Source of the DNA: Selaginella moellendorffii | Taxonomy: Eukaryota; Streptophyta; Lycopodiopsida; Selaginellales; Selaginellaceae | Direction: 5' to 3' | NCBI RefSeq assembly: GCF_000143415.4 | Contig: NW_003314353.1 | Coordinates: 214,140 to 278,139, forward strand | Length of the DNA: 64,000 nt | In this document: positions 8,001-16,842 of the stretch, one piece after another | Layout of the letters: each line of letters starts with the position of its first letter | Position numbering within the stretch: position 1 is the first letter of the stretch | The notes under the pieces: model-generated | What the model was told of the DNA's origin: nothing | What the model saw: only the letters and a program-made list of their open reading frames with translations | Database searches by the model: none | Position numbers and translations under genes: made by a program

Positions 8001-10405
8001 AAGGAAGAAGGGCAACGAAAAGATGATAGGTAATGCCTCGCGGTTATGGCATGTGTGCTCATGCCATTCATTGCAGATCAAGGGGTGAGTGAAAGGAGCC
8101 AGTCACCACCTTCTGACTCAGATTCCTATGGCGGACTCCCCTTCCCCAATCTCAATGGAGAGGTACAATGGATGAGGGATGCTTTTCAAGTCAGGGCCAC
8201 GTTTTTCTCATCTCGTCGTCTTCGAAGGGTGCAAGAACGTGCAGAAACCATGTTAAGACAGTCGGGTGAGGATACGGTCCTAGGTCACGCACTAAAACAG
8301 GCTATGGATGTCTTGTATTTTGAGATGGAGACTCGGCCAGATGATTTTTCCAAGATGGTCCTGGAAAAACAAGCAATCCAGCCTGAGCAGCCTATGGAAG
8401 AAATGCAAGAGGGGGATGAGGAGCCAGAGAAAGATAATGAGCAGGAAGAGCAGAAGGACGAAGAGGAGGACAAAGAAGAGGAGGACGAAGAAGAGGAGGA
8501 CGAAGAAGAGGAGGACGAAGAGGACTTGGATGGTCCTCACAATGATGACGATCACAATAACGACGATGACGATGATGACGATGATGGCCAGCCTGAGGTG
8601 GCCAAAGAGCAGCAGAGGAAGGTCATACAAGACAAACCATCAGGTAAATAATAGTACATCCATTCCTAACCTTTTACCATTTCTAACATTGTCCATGTAG
8701 GTCGCAGAAGAAATGGTAAGTAGAGATTATTCAGTTGAATTAAGATACAAACTCTAGCCTTTAGTGTCGAGGAAGGATAGTGCCAAGCAAGGGTCGAAAC
8801 GTATGTCCAATCCTTCAGAATCAGCAGTGCGCCCAAGTGATATCGGTCCTAGTTCCTCAATAGCAGTTGATGGTAAATACAGTATAGTCGATTCAATGTG
8901 CTAATGAGTTTGTTTTTAGTAGCATGGGAGGATACCATCTCAATCGAAGGGAGATATTTGGACATGCATATGGATCCGCCAGTGGACTCTACTTGCCTGC
9001 AAGAGTCATCAGAGCTGGTGGAGGCTACTATCCATATCAACGCCAAGCAAGCTGACCACGCTCCACTTGATGCTGCCCATACCACTGAGTCAATCTTGTC
9101 CACGTATCCAACTGACGGTGACCAGGCGCCATTGGACCCGCATGAGGCCGCCCCAGCCGCCGAGCCGGTCGTATCCTCATTTCCAACGTGTGCCCAATCG
9201 TCTGACTACGCGCCGTTGGAACCTCCCTACACCGCCCCTGCTGCCTGTTCGGTCATGTCCACTTTGCCAACGGAGGCACCAGCTGAAATGGCATGTGATC
9301 ACACGCCATCGGAACCACCCCATGCCATTGTTGAGCCAGTTGTACCAGAGTCTACAGCTGAAATGGTATGTGCCCACACGCCATCGGATGCGATTGACCC
9401 CACATTGCAGAGGAGAGTATTTCCGCCCTTCACGTTTCCTCGACCAAAACCCTCTCAACAACCATCAGGAGCACCATTCGCTAATATTGTAGATGGTAAA
9501 ATTGACTTGTACCATTTTTTATGCTAACGCATTTCATTTCAGAGTCATGGCGAAAGTACTGTATCGTTTTTGATCTGAACGGTGTCCTTTTCTCCCATGA
9601 GCGTGGCTCGTCCTCGAATGTCACTACACCCTCCAAAGCCTGCGGTCGCAAGTTGGTCAAAAGAGACAGATTCACATTAATCACACGGGAGAAACTGCGG
9701 GATCTAATAATGACCATGCGACACTTAAAACAGAGGGCCGGGTTCAATTTGCAATTGGGAGTTTGGACATCCATGATGCGCCACAATGCATTAACGTTGC
9801 TACAGATGATGCACGATCAGACGCGAGTAATATTACCATTTGACTTTCTCCTAACGCAGGAGGATTGCTTGACTATGGTCCATGTGAGGGGTAGCAAGCC
9901 CATCTTCGTCAAGGCAGAGGCTGTAGTGATGAACCGGACTGCTAGGTCAAGTGAAATCCTCATCATCGATGACTCGCCGATTAAAACTGCAGCGAACACG
10001 CACACATATGCAGTGCACCCCATCTCTTGCAGTATGGAAACTAGGGAGAAGAAACCGTATGTTCTGGGGGACCTTGCAAAACGGCTTGAAGCGATGGTGA
10101 TAGAGAACCGGCCAGTCCAGGAGGTGGCTGCAGAAATCAACCAAATGGCAGATGGAACGGTATATCAGAAGCCATTTGATCGGACAGACACCAGTCATCA
10201 TTTATGGCATGTATATTGTCTAGCCAAGCACTATCCGCATCTCCATAATCTGCTCAACCGGATGGGTTCTTCGACCACTGAACATGAGCGTGGATGTATT
10301 AGAGAAGAGATGGCATTACTATTGGGTTTAAATCCTGATAGTGTGGAGAGTGATGAAATTCCAAGATTATTGTATAGGCGTTGGAGGCAAAAAATAACAG
10401 TCTGA
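5021..10405 (+). CDS. chimeric ParB-like / methyltransferase-like / FCP1-phosphatase-like protein (copy 1, one in-frame TAG)
   Basis: Proposed exons are 5021-6220, 6275-7583, 7634-7708, 7747-7836, 7886-8029, 8077-8643, 8701-8715, 8765-8872, 8920-9495 and 9543-10405; the true 5' end is unknown. The first intron is phase 0. All later introns are phase 1, and the seven exons they enclose have lengths divisible by three, which supports the model. Residues about 233-360 resemble a ParB/sulfiredoxin fold: a strand-helix start (IDVSRIEI), then VSGQHSS where ParB proteins have a G-H-R-type motif. A nuclear-localisation-like Lys cluster lies near residues 185-215. Around 7198-7460, VALVIGPAAEW and then VVEYNCGGLF resemble the catalytic and SAM motifs, in that order, of a class-beta DNA methyltransferase, but key residues are missing. 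A Lys-rich and then acidic linker follows, and a C-terminal FCP1-like domain. TAG at 7373-7375 is TGG in the inverted copy at 39.5 kb, so copy 1 is probably disabled or read through. Copy 1 also lacks 15 bp present there. Confidence 0.6.
6221..6274 (+). repeat. 54-bp intron containing a palindrome (6242-6263)
   Basis: GTAAGCC...CATTGCAG, phase 0 and length divisible by three, so the frame also reads through it. The palindrome half-sites are ATAGCATGTGG and CCTCACGCCAT. Confidence 0.7.
7709..7746 (+). repeat. 38-bp intron made mostly of a palindrome (7712-7735)
   Basis: GTAAGG...ATTATAG. The core CACGTGAGGCCTCACG is flanked by one complete half-site. Its removal joins phase-1 exons in frame, and the same intron is present in the inverted copy at 39.1 kb. 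Confidence 0.75.
7837..7885 (+). repeat. 49-bp intron containing a palindrome (7855-7876)
   Basis: GTACAAAT...CCTTGCAG, phase 1. Length 49 is not divisible by three, so splicing is needed to keep the frame. The counterpart palindrome is at 38964-38985. Confidence 0.8.
8030..8076 (+). repeat. 47-bp intron containing a palindrome (8046-8067)
   Basis: GTAATGCC...CATTGCAG, phase 1. The counterpart at 38773-38794 differs at a CpG position (ATGGCG there, ATGGCA here). Confidence 0.8.
8077..8643 (+). CDS. acidic-linker exon of the chimeric gene
   Basis: A 567-bp symmetric phase-1 exon encoding a helical stretch followed by a long run of Glu/Asp/Lys and then His/Asn/Asp (from about 8400 to 8590). 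The GAGGAGGACGAAGAA repeat differs in copy number from the inverted copy, so it evolves by slippage. A highly acidic region in a protein with a DNA-binding-like N-terminus suggests nuclear action; this is inference only. Confidence 0.6.
9288..9384 (+). repeat. two exonic palindromes (9288-9309, 9363-9384)
   Basis: Both lie in the 8920-9495 exon after an identical GCTGAA and are read in frame as EMACDHTPSE and EMVCAHTPSD. The second contains GTATGT and is followed by CACATTGCAG, so 9366-9410 (45 bp) could be an optional in-frame intron. Confidence 0.7.
9543..10405 (+). CDS. FCP1/HAD-phosphatase-like C-terminal exon
   Basis: The last exon of the chimeric gene codes for about 287 residues. KYCIVFDLNGVLF (DLNGVL at 9572-9589) is the first HAD motif as found in plant FCP1/NIF-like proteins; the second catalytic Asp is Asn, so phosphatase activity is doubtful. 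LGVWTSM matches HAD motif II, and ILIIDDSP (IDDSP at about 9965-9979) matches the late metal-binding motif of FCP1-type phosphatases, which act on the RNA polymerase II tail and related phosphoserines. A roughly 110-residue His/Leu-rich tail without recognised domain follows and ends at TGA 10403-10405. In the inverted copy this exon is frameshifted twice and reads DLNDVL. Confidence 0.7.
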
Positions 10406-10439
10406 GATGGCATGTATTTATTTAAAAATGTAACTTATT

Positions 10440-10461
10440 ATGGCATGGGGTTCCATGCCAT
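10440..10461. repeat. palindrome in the 3' flank of the chimeric gene
   Basis: ATGGCATGG and CCATGCCAT arms of 9 bp around a 4-nt centre, 35 bp after the stop codon. It is conserved at 36392-36413 in the inverted copy. A half-site follows the stop directly (10407-10416). Confidence 0.75.
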
Positions 10462-10836
10462 TGTATTAATATTAAAAGACAATTCTTTGAGAGGATTTGC
10501 ATTATACTAGAAGTGTTACAGCATGTTATTGGAAGTCTACGAAGTTGTTTTATTAATAAGGGGAAAGTAAAGATTGAATGGGGACTTGGGCTCCACCTAG
10601 ACTCGGAGCAACTGAGCCAATATTAAAAGGATGGAAAGAAATTGGACGACAATGACAAGGAGAAGAGAGAGGTGAAGCAGTGAGAAGTGATTGAGTAGAC
10701 ATTTCCTTGTTTAAAATAAAATGGCATGTGCCTCAATGCAGTTGAATTTTGTTATATTTATATACTATATAAAGGTTTGGAAACCTTATTTTACAAGTGG
10801 GATAATGACAATTCCCACTTTAACGAAATAGAGCTT

Positions 10837-11925
10837 AAAGCCTCAAGGTATCACACCTTGGCACATTTGGTGTCTCCACACCATCGGCTCCACAAGCCTA
10901 CCTCTATGACACTTCCCCTTCGTGTTTATGTTTTTGCCAAGACCAACACCGCTCTTTCTCATGCCAACCATCCGTTAGCACTGCACCATAGAGGTCACAC
11001 ACAACTTTGTGTCAAAGTTGTTTTCTTCTGAGAACACCTTTCCCATAACTTTAGCATGGCACATTTTGCCATCGATGAGATACCCTCTGTTCTCATCCTT
11101 GGATCCTATGATCCCCCCCCCATCCTTTGTGGGGTACAACACACCTCAGTCCAAATGCTTCCATCAGTCCTTTTAGGACCATCCCTTGACTCTACTTGAG
11201 TCATCAGCAGTTTTGGACTTGGTTAATCCACAGACCCTTAAGGTCCTACTTGTGAGGCACTAGCTCACTGGAATACACTTCTTGCATTCCTGTCCTACTC
11301 AAAAGGACTATTTTCACAAGTGTTACTCCGACACTTGATTTTGTTCTCTGGGGGCAACTTTTGCCCCTTAGGACTACTTGTCCATGCGATGAGAATACCA
11401 CTCATCTCTAAGTACAACCCCCAACTCCTTGGGTTGTTCCAGCATTTATTAAAGGTAGCCTCGGCTACCATTTCAAGGACTTGAGTCCTCTTCCGTATTT
11501 GACCTCCCACGGTCATTACCTCTGGTCTCACATTCATGAGCACCAACCTCAACTATATGAGGATAATCTTGTGACTCCTTTATTGTTTTGGAGTCTCTAT
11601 CTTTCCTGTGATCCCAACTTTAGTTGTTTACCACAACAACCTTAGCCAATTTGCTGAGACAAATGCTCATCCGGATCACATCCTCAACTCAATGAGAAAA
11701 ACCTTGCACTGTTCCCAAGATCCCAAAGTCGTTCCATTATTGGCCCTTTTCTATCCACCACCTCGTCTACAAGTTCACACATGAACTGTAATGGAGAGCC
11801 ATGTCTTCCCGACTTGCTACTCCTCAAGGATAGGCCCACTCCTCGGACCTTCCGATGCCAACACTAGTGGTGATATACTTGAGCACCAATAAAAGTCGGA
11901 CTAAGGAATAGCTCCGATACCAAAT
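10837..11925 (-). mobile_element. internal 5' leader of an LTR retrotransposon (minus strand), truncated by arm A
   Basis: Non-coding sequence that closely matches 34257-35341 in the same orientation. On the minus strand it follows the LTR at 11926-13631 and begins with a primer-binding site. No gag or pol is visible; the element is cut at 10836 by the segmental duplication. Confidence 0.7.
11911..11922 (-). other. retrotransposon primer-binding site (initiator Met-tRNA type)
   Basis: The minus strand reads TGGTATCGGAGC, three bases inside the LTR end. This is the plant initiator Met-tRNA primer site with one G-for-A difference. Confidence 0.75.
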
Positions 11926-12996
11926 TGTAAGCGACTAAATTTTCCATTCTACTTTAGTCACTTAACCACACCTCTGACCACTTGGAGGAGTCTCATTCAC
12001 AACCTCCATAAGTCCAATCCAGGACTTGGGACTTGCTAGCCCCGAGAATGGCATCCATGCCACTCAACATTTGCACTTGGTCCAAGTGCTCCACGTGTCC
12101 GATCCCATGACCGACACTCAAAGGTACCACCAACATAGCAGCCCGTTACGCTAAGGCCATGCCCAATCACCTTTGCCACACTGGTAGTCCAATACCACTT
12201 GCATCACCGTCTTGGCTCTCCAAGACTAGGCAAACCATCCGTGAGTGGTCATCTTAGATCCACTCCTTAGCATCCTTAGGATGCCCACCGACAAGGGGAA
12301 TAGCCTTCCCCAATATCCCTCTGTCAGTCCCCACTAAGTCCCTTTCTACCCCTGGCCGTGTTTGCCAACACTGCCACTGGATCAAGACCCATAGGCCCGA
12401 CCACTAAGTCCCACGGTCCTCTGGGACTTCCTCACCATACGACTGTGTCCTTGGTCACTACCCTAGAGGACTGCTCCTCTTCCTTTCCACAGTCTGGGCC
12501 TTTGGGACAACATTTCGGAACACCGTGGCCTTACGCGAGCCACCTGGGTACTCTCCTCGCCTTCTGCCCTTGGGTGCTCTAGCCATGGGCTTAGAGCGGG
12601 TTCCGTTGAGCCACACCAGGTATCCAAGTAGGTAGTGCCACCCACACTTGGACTGGGAGCATCGGCCAGTCGATCTCCCGGGGGAACTAGAGCCGACTCT
12701 TGAACACTTCACCAAGCTACCCCGCTTGTCGGTCTGTGTTCACTCTAGTCTTGGACTTCTCAGTGGGCAGCTCATCACCCAACACTGGGTCCGGCCTTCC
12801 TGGGCCAAACTGGCCTTTCCTGGCCAAACTGGCTCCACTGTAGTCCTCCCCCTACTATACTTTTGGAGCTCACCAAACCCCCCAGGGTCTGGGAGACGAA
12901 CGCTTTGGGCTTTCACCCTCTCAGACTCGAACTCGGACTCGGACTCGGACTCGGACTCGGACTCGGCCTCGGCCTCGGTCTCGGTCTCGGTCCCGA

Positions 12997-13028
<32 letters not shown>

Positions 13029-13631
13029 CCGGTCTCGGTCTCGACTTCGGACTCCATCTCGGGTCCATCTCGGACTCCATCTCGGACTCCATCTCGGGTC
13101 CATCTCGGACTCCATCTCGGACTCCATCTCGGGTCCATCTCGGACTCCATCTCAGACTCCATTTCGGGTCCATCTCGGGTCCACCTCGGACTCCATCTCG
13201 GACTCCAACTCGGGTCCATTTCGGACTCCACTTCGGACTCCACTCGGGTCCATTTCGGACTCCACTTCGGACTCCAACTCGGGTCCATCTCGGACTCCAC
13301 TTCGGACTCCAACTCGGGTCCATCTCGGACTCCACTTCGGACTCCAACTCGGGTCCATCTCGGACTCCACTTCGGACTCCAACTCGAGTCCATCTCGGAC
13401 ACTCCCACGTGTCATGTGTTGGTCCTTTTGGGTCCCTTTTTGGAGCCTCGCTTTTTGCTCGCTTCGTGCTCGTTCCTCGAGCACTTCATTGGGAGTTCCA
13501 CTCTCGCTCTTGACTTTTCAAGTCGGAGCTTTTGGTCCAAACGTGTTACGCTCGTTTGGCTCTCGCTTCGGCCACTACCACGTGGCACCCTTCCGGCTCC
13601 ACTTTGGGGCCTAGGGATTTTGTGTCTCACA
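11926..13631 (-). mobile_element. 5' LTR, about 1.7 kb
   Basis: Begins TGTAAG and ends CTCACA. The same LTR family occurs at 22211-23799 and, truncated, at 35342-35995. It contains a long TCGGAC/TCGGTC hexamer tract and a CTCCATCTCGG/GTCCATCTCGG satellite-like tract (12921-13400). Long open frames over these tracts are repeat artefacts. Confidence 0.8.
12921..13400. repeat. TCGGAC hexamer and 12-bp TCGGACTCCA-type tandem repeats in the LTR
   Basis: (TCGGAC)n then (TCGGTC)n, followed by alternating GGACTCCATCTC and GGGTCCATCTC units. Related tracts occur at 23215-23560, 27070-27330 and 33651-33710. Confidence 0.85.
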
Positions 13632-14980
13632 CTGCATTTGTTAACCATTGCATTTTATTCTTATGCACTTTGTAGATTCCTATAAAGTATAGGAGATCTG
13701 GTTGTTAAGACAAGAATTCCTATAAAAGCAGGTATTTGAGCAATTGCTTCACAATTGTCTCAAATGTCTCAGAGACATTGTTGTCCGAGACCACAAGTGA
13801 GAAGTCTTCATTGTTCATCTATGCGAGTGCTTCCCTGTGGGTTAATGCATTGCAAAAGAAGGTGGGTGTGTTGGCTGCTTTATCAACCCCACTAATATAT
13901 AAGTGTTTATGCACCCATTCCAATTGCCATTGTGCCTCAAGGGTGGTCATCACATCCATAGATGGGTTGTTTGGCAACTCTGTAGTGCCACTCAAACCCG
14001 ATAATTTATATGCTGTTTAATAGCAATTTCAATGCTAGGCCAGTTTTGAATGTACACCTCCAAGATTATACTAGCAATGCGGTCCCAAGCATCACAGATT
14101 TCAGCAATAATCTTTGCCATTTTGAGAAGTTTTAGGGTGATGTGATTAAGACCCTTTTCAATGATAGTTGTGAGTGCTTGTGAGCCAAGGATTTTTGGAT
14201 CCAGTGTTCATACGTGGCTAGTCTCATCAAGGTAGCTTACCTATGACCATCATTTGCATTTGCATATTTGAGGCTCAAGGGTGTCCCAATTGCAGAAAAC
14301 CTCTTTTGGTTTATAAAAGTCATGCTTTATCTAGAGTTCGTACCTCTAGCCAAACATGATGGGCTCAAGGAGATTGGAGTCCAGACCAATCAATTCCATA
14401 CACTCCTTCATAAGAGTTCAAATGTTGATCCTCTTGAATCTGGCACTTATATATCGGAGCTAGACAAACTTTCGTTCACTCTCCATTCCTTCTTTGACCA
14501 GCTATTTTCTCCTAGCCAAATGATGGATATAGTGTAAAGTACATTGTGTAAGCAATCACAAGAACATTTTCATTAGATACCAAAGATAGAAGAAGAAAAC
14601 ATAAATTATTTATCGTTGCTTTTTTTAATTTGACATAGCTTTTGTTTATTCAAGCTTACATTGGCTTTGGATGTTTTCGAGATTGATGATGGTGTGTGAG
14701 CCAAAGAGCAAGAGTGAGAGGAAAGATGAGCAAAGCAATGATATGAGAGAGAGGTGAGAATTCTTGCAAGAAATCCACCACTGTTTTATGATCTAGAGAG
14801 TCCAAGAGTGAAGAGTGCAAATCCTCTGCCAAGCAATCCTATCAGCGAGCAGAAGAATGATTAAGAACAAAAAGACGAGTGGCAGGAGTTCCAGTTGTCA
14901 TCACTATGGCAACAACTTGTAGATCAGCAACAGCAGCAGCCACCAATCTAACAAGTACAACAACCTTGGCAGCAACAAGC
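13632..14980. other. decayed transposon-like sequence, no intact gene
   Basis: On the minus strand 13750-14140 reads in two frames as a peptide with IAEICDAW, then, after a frameshift, AYKLSGLSGTTELPNNPSM, which has protein-like composition but no family I recognise. Short plus-strand frames at 13736-14020 and 14268-14537 are not convincing. Confidence 0.35.
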
Positions 14981-14984
14981 AGGG

Positions 14985-15160
14985 AATATGGCAACAATGA
15001 ATATGAAGTATACCATCTTTAATGGCATGGGAGATCTAAACACCCACATGACTATGTTTGAGAATACATCTATAACAAATGATAAAGCAGATTCAATAGA
15101 TCGCAAGAAACTTTTTCTAGCTACATTATAGTGCATAGTTGGAGAGTGGATGGCTTAAGT
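14985..15160 (+). pseudogene. retrotransposon gag fragment
   Basis: After a Gln-rich stretch, the plus strand encodes KYTIFNGMGDLNTHMTMFE and then KKLFLATL, a stop, and GEWMA. This matches the start of plant retrotransposon gag domains (F-G-x-x-DP-x-x-H..F ... LF..TL.G.A..W). It is short, broken by TAG, and has no pol nearby. Confidence 0.5.
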
Positions 15161-15249
15161 AAAAAGATTGAAAGTGTGACGTTCACCATTATTTGCCCTA
15201 GGCCTGACATAGCTTCCATATCAATTGTTCCTCCTTATCATTTCTTGTA

Positions 15250-15578
15250 CATAATTTTTATTTAAGAATTTTTTATTTTTTGAAGTAATTTAAAGTATCA
15301 AATATATTTCTTCTAGCATATTAAAATTTTATTCAAAAAATATATTAACAAACTATTATGCACTTTTTTACTTAATATGTTTTATTTGGTAAAGTAATTT
15401 AAAATATTCAAATAAATTTTTTCTAGCACATTAAAACGCTTGTCTAAAGATATATACTAAAAAATTATTATGCATAATTTTACTTAATATTTTTTATTTT
15501 ATAAAGTAATTCAAAGTATAAAATTCATTTTTTCTAGCACATTAAATTTTTTATCTTATAATATATATTAAAAACCTA
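15250..15578. repeat. three tandem AT-rich ~115-bp units
   Basis: Each unit has TTTTATTT...GTAATTTAAAGTAT...TTTTTCTAGCACATTAAA...ATATATTAAAAA. The three copies are diverged. No coding capacity. Confidence 0.65.
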
Positions 15579-15589
15579 TAAGCCCCTTA

Positions 15590-16680
15590 GGTAAACCACA
15601 TTTATAAAATTGGGAAACGAGCAATATTAAGTCATCCATTTTGTACTCTTCAAGTGGAGGATGATGAGAGTTATAACACCATTTTTATCCCATTTATATG
15701 TGGCCTAAATGTTTAGTAGATTCCATTTAAACTAGTGGAAGAATACTCATCAAATATTGATCTTAAGAGTTTGCATTGGTAGTTCATGGCAATCACAAAG
15801 GTAAACTTAACTATATTAACAATATTAAATTATGATCATATAAGAGTTTTTATGGTAAAGCACTAATGGAACTATGCACCCTTATGATATACATATATAA
15901 GAGAAATAGCAACCCAACCTAAATATTGAAAGATTTTATACTTCTTGAACATCATTTTGAAGGCCCTTTTAGATAAAACACTACTAACTCAAACAAATGG
16001 GAAACTATAATTGAGTCCAATTGTTTTTTCACAACACAAAGGGGGTATTACGAGTTTAGCATTAAATGCAGCTATGTATATATTGTATGATATCACGTCA
16101 CATCTCTAGCTAAAAACTTTTGTAGCTTCTTCATCACACAATGATATCCTATATATTTGCCTATAATAATGGAGTCATAGTAATAATGGAGAAAATATAA
16201 AATAAAGATTGAAGGCAATGCCAACCACAATAAACCAGTCATTTTTTCTTGATTTAATGGTGTTGGCACTGGAAAAATTCTAAAGGTGAGGATGGGTGTG
16301 CTTGGCTGCAAAATTTCTAATGTCATGCTAGAATTCTAGAGAAGCTCTCAAATTTTCTTTCTTCTTGGATAAGAAACAATAGTTTTCTCAAGTTGTAAAT
16401 TCTTTTGGGCTATAGAGATTATGGGCTTGTAAATCTTATCAAGCTCTCTATCCTAGCATCAAGAATTGCTTGATTTAACTTCCAAAGTGTGACATATAAG
16501 ATGTTTTATCTCATGGTGTGAATAGTAGTTATTTTGGAAGATTAGATTTTTCTTGTTCTTCTAATGGAAAAATTTTCTAACATACCAAAGCACTAGTGTG
16601 TGCTGTGAGAGCTCTTTTCCTGGTGAGTCATCTCCAAAGCAAAAACACACTTCTATGCTCTAAGATGCATTCTAGTGTGG
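15590..16680. repeat. AT-rich spacer; 15676-15960 is a dispersed repeat
   Basis: 15676-15960 (from CACCATTTTTATCCC) resembles 21765-22060 in the same orientation. The rest (15960-16680) shows no gene. Confidence 0.55.
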
Positions 16681-16756
16681 AAGCACTGAGGTGAAGGATT
16701 CACCAGGGCACAGTGAAAAGGAAGAGATGGGTTGGCTGGATGGACGGTGGTGGCAG

Positions 16757-16784
16757 CAGCAGGTTGAAAGGATTCAACCTGCTG
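16757..16784. repeat. perfect 12-bp stem, 4-nt loop hairpin
   Basis: CAGCAGGTTGAA, AGGA, TTCAACCTGCTG. It lies about 85 bp upstream of the PPR pseudogene. Function unknown. Confidence 0.7.
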
Positions 16785-16842
16785 TAGGGCCATGGAGAAC
16801 AGGGCTCATCTCCTTTGACCCAGCTCTTATCTTTGGATCCTC

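Larger units (their letters stand above)
6998..10836 (+). repeat. segmental duplication arm A, inverted relative to 35996-39852
   Basis: Sequence from ATGCAGACGAAGTC at 6998 through CGAAATAGAGCTT at 10836 recurs as reverse complement at 35996-39852, introns and palindromes included. The outer boundary falls in mid-exon, so copy 2 is 5'-truncated. The inner boundary follows two hairpins (AAGGTTT/AAACCTT near 10770-10786, and AAGTGGGA/TCCCACTT near 10795-10820). Confidence 0.9.

Noticed and set aside
8292-8630. Hydrophobic minus-strand frame resembling a membrane protein
   Set aside because: It is the antisense of the Glu/Asp codon repeat, which always reads as Leu/Val/Ile-rich.
18-10461. CRISPR-like array made of the palindromes
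   Set aside because: Spacing is irregular (tens to thousands of bases), copies lie in introns and exons of a plant-type gene, and there are no cas genes.
10768-10836. Helitron 3' end
   Set aside because: Hairpins are present, but the terminus reads GAGCTT rather than CTRR, no TC start was found, and no Rep/helicase gene is seen. Left as an open possibility only.
12648-13685. Long plus- and minus-strand open frames over 12.6-13.7 kb (and 22.9-23.7 kb)
   Set aside because: They are generated by the TCGGAC/GGACTCCATCTC tandem tracts inside LTRs, where several frames on both strands stay open; no protein family fits.
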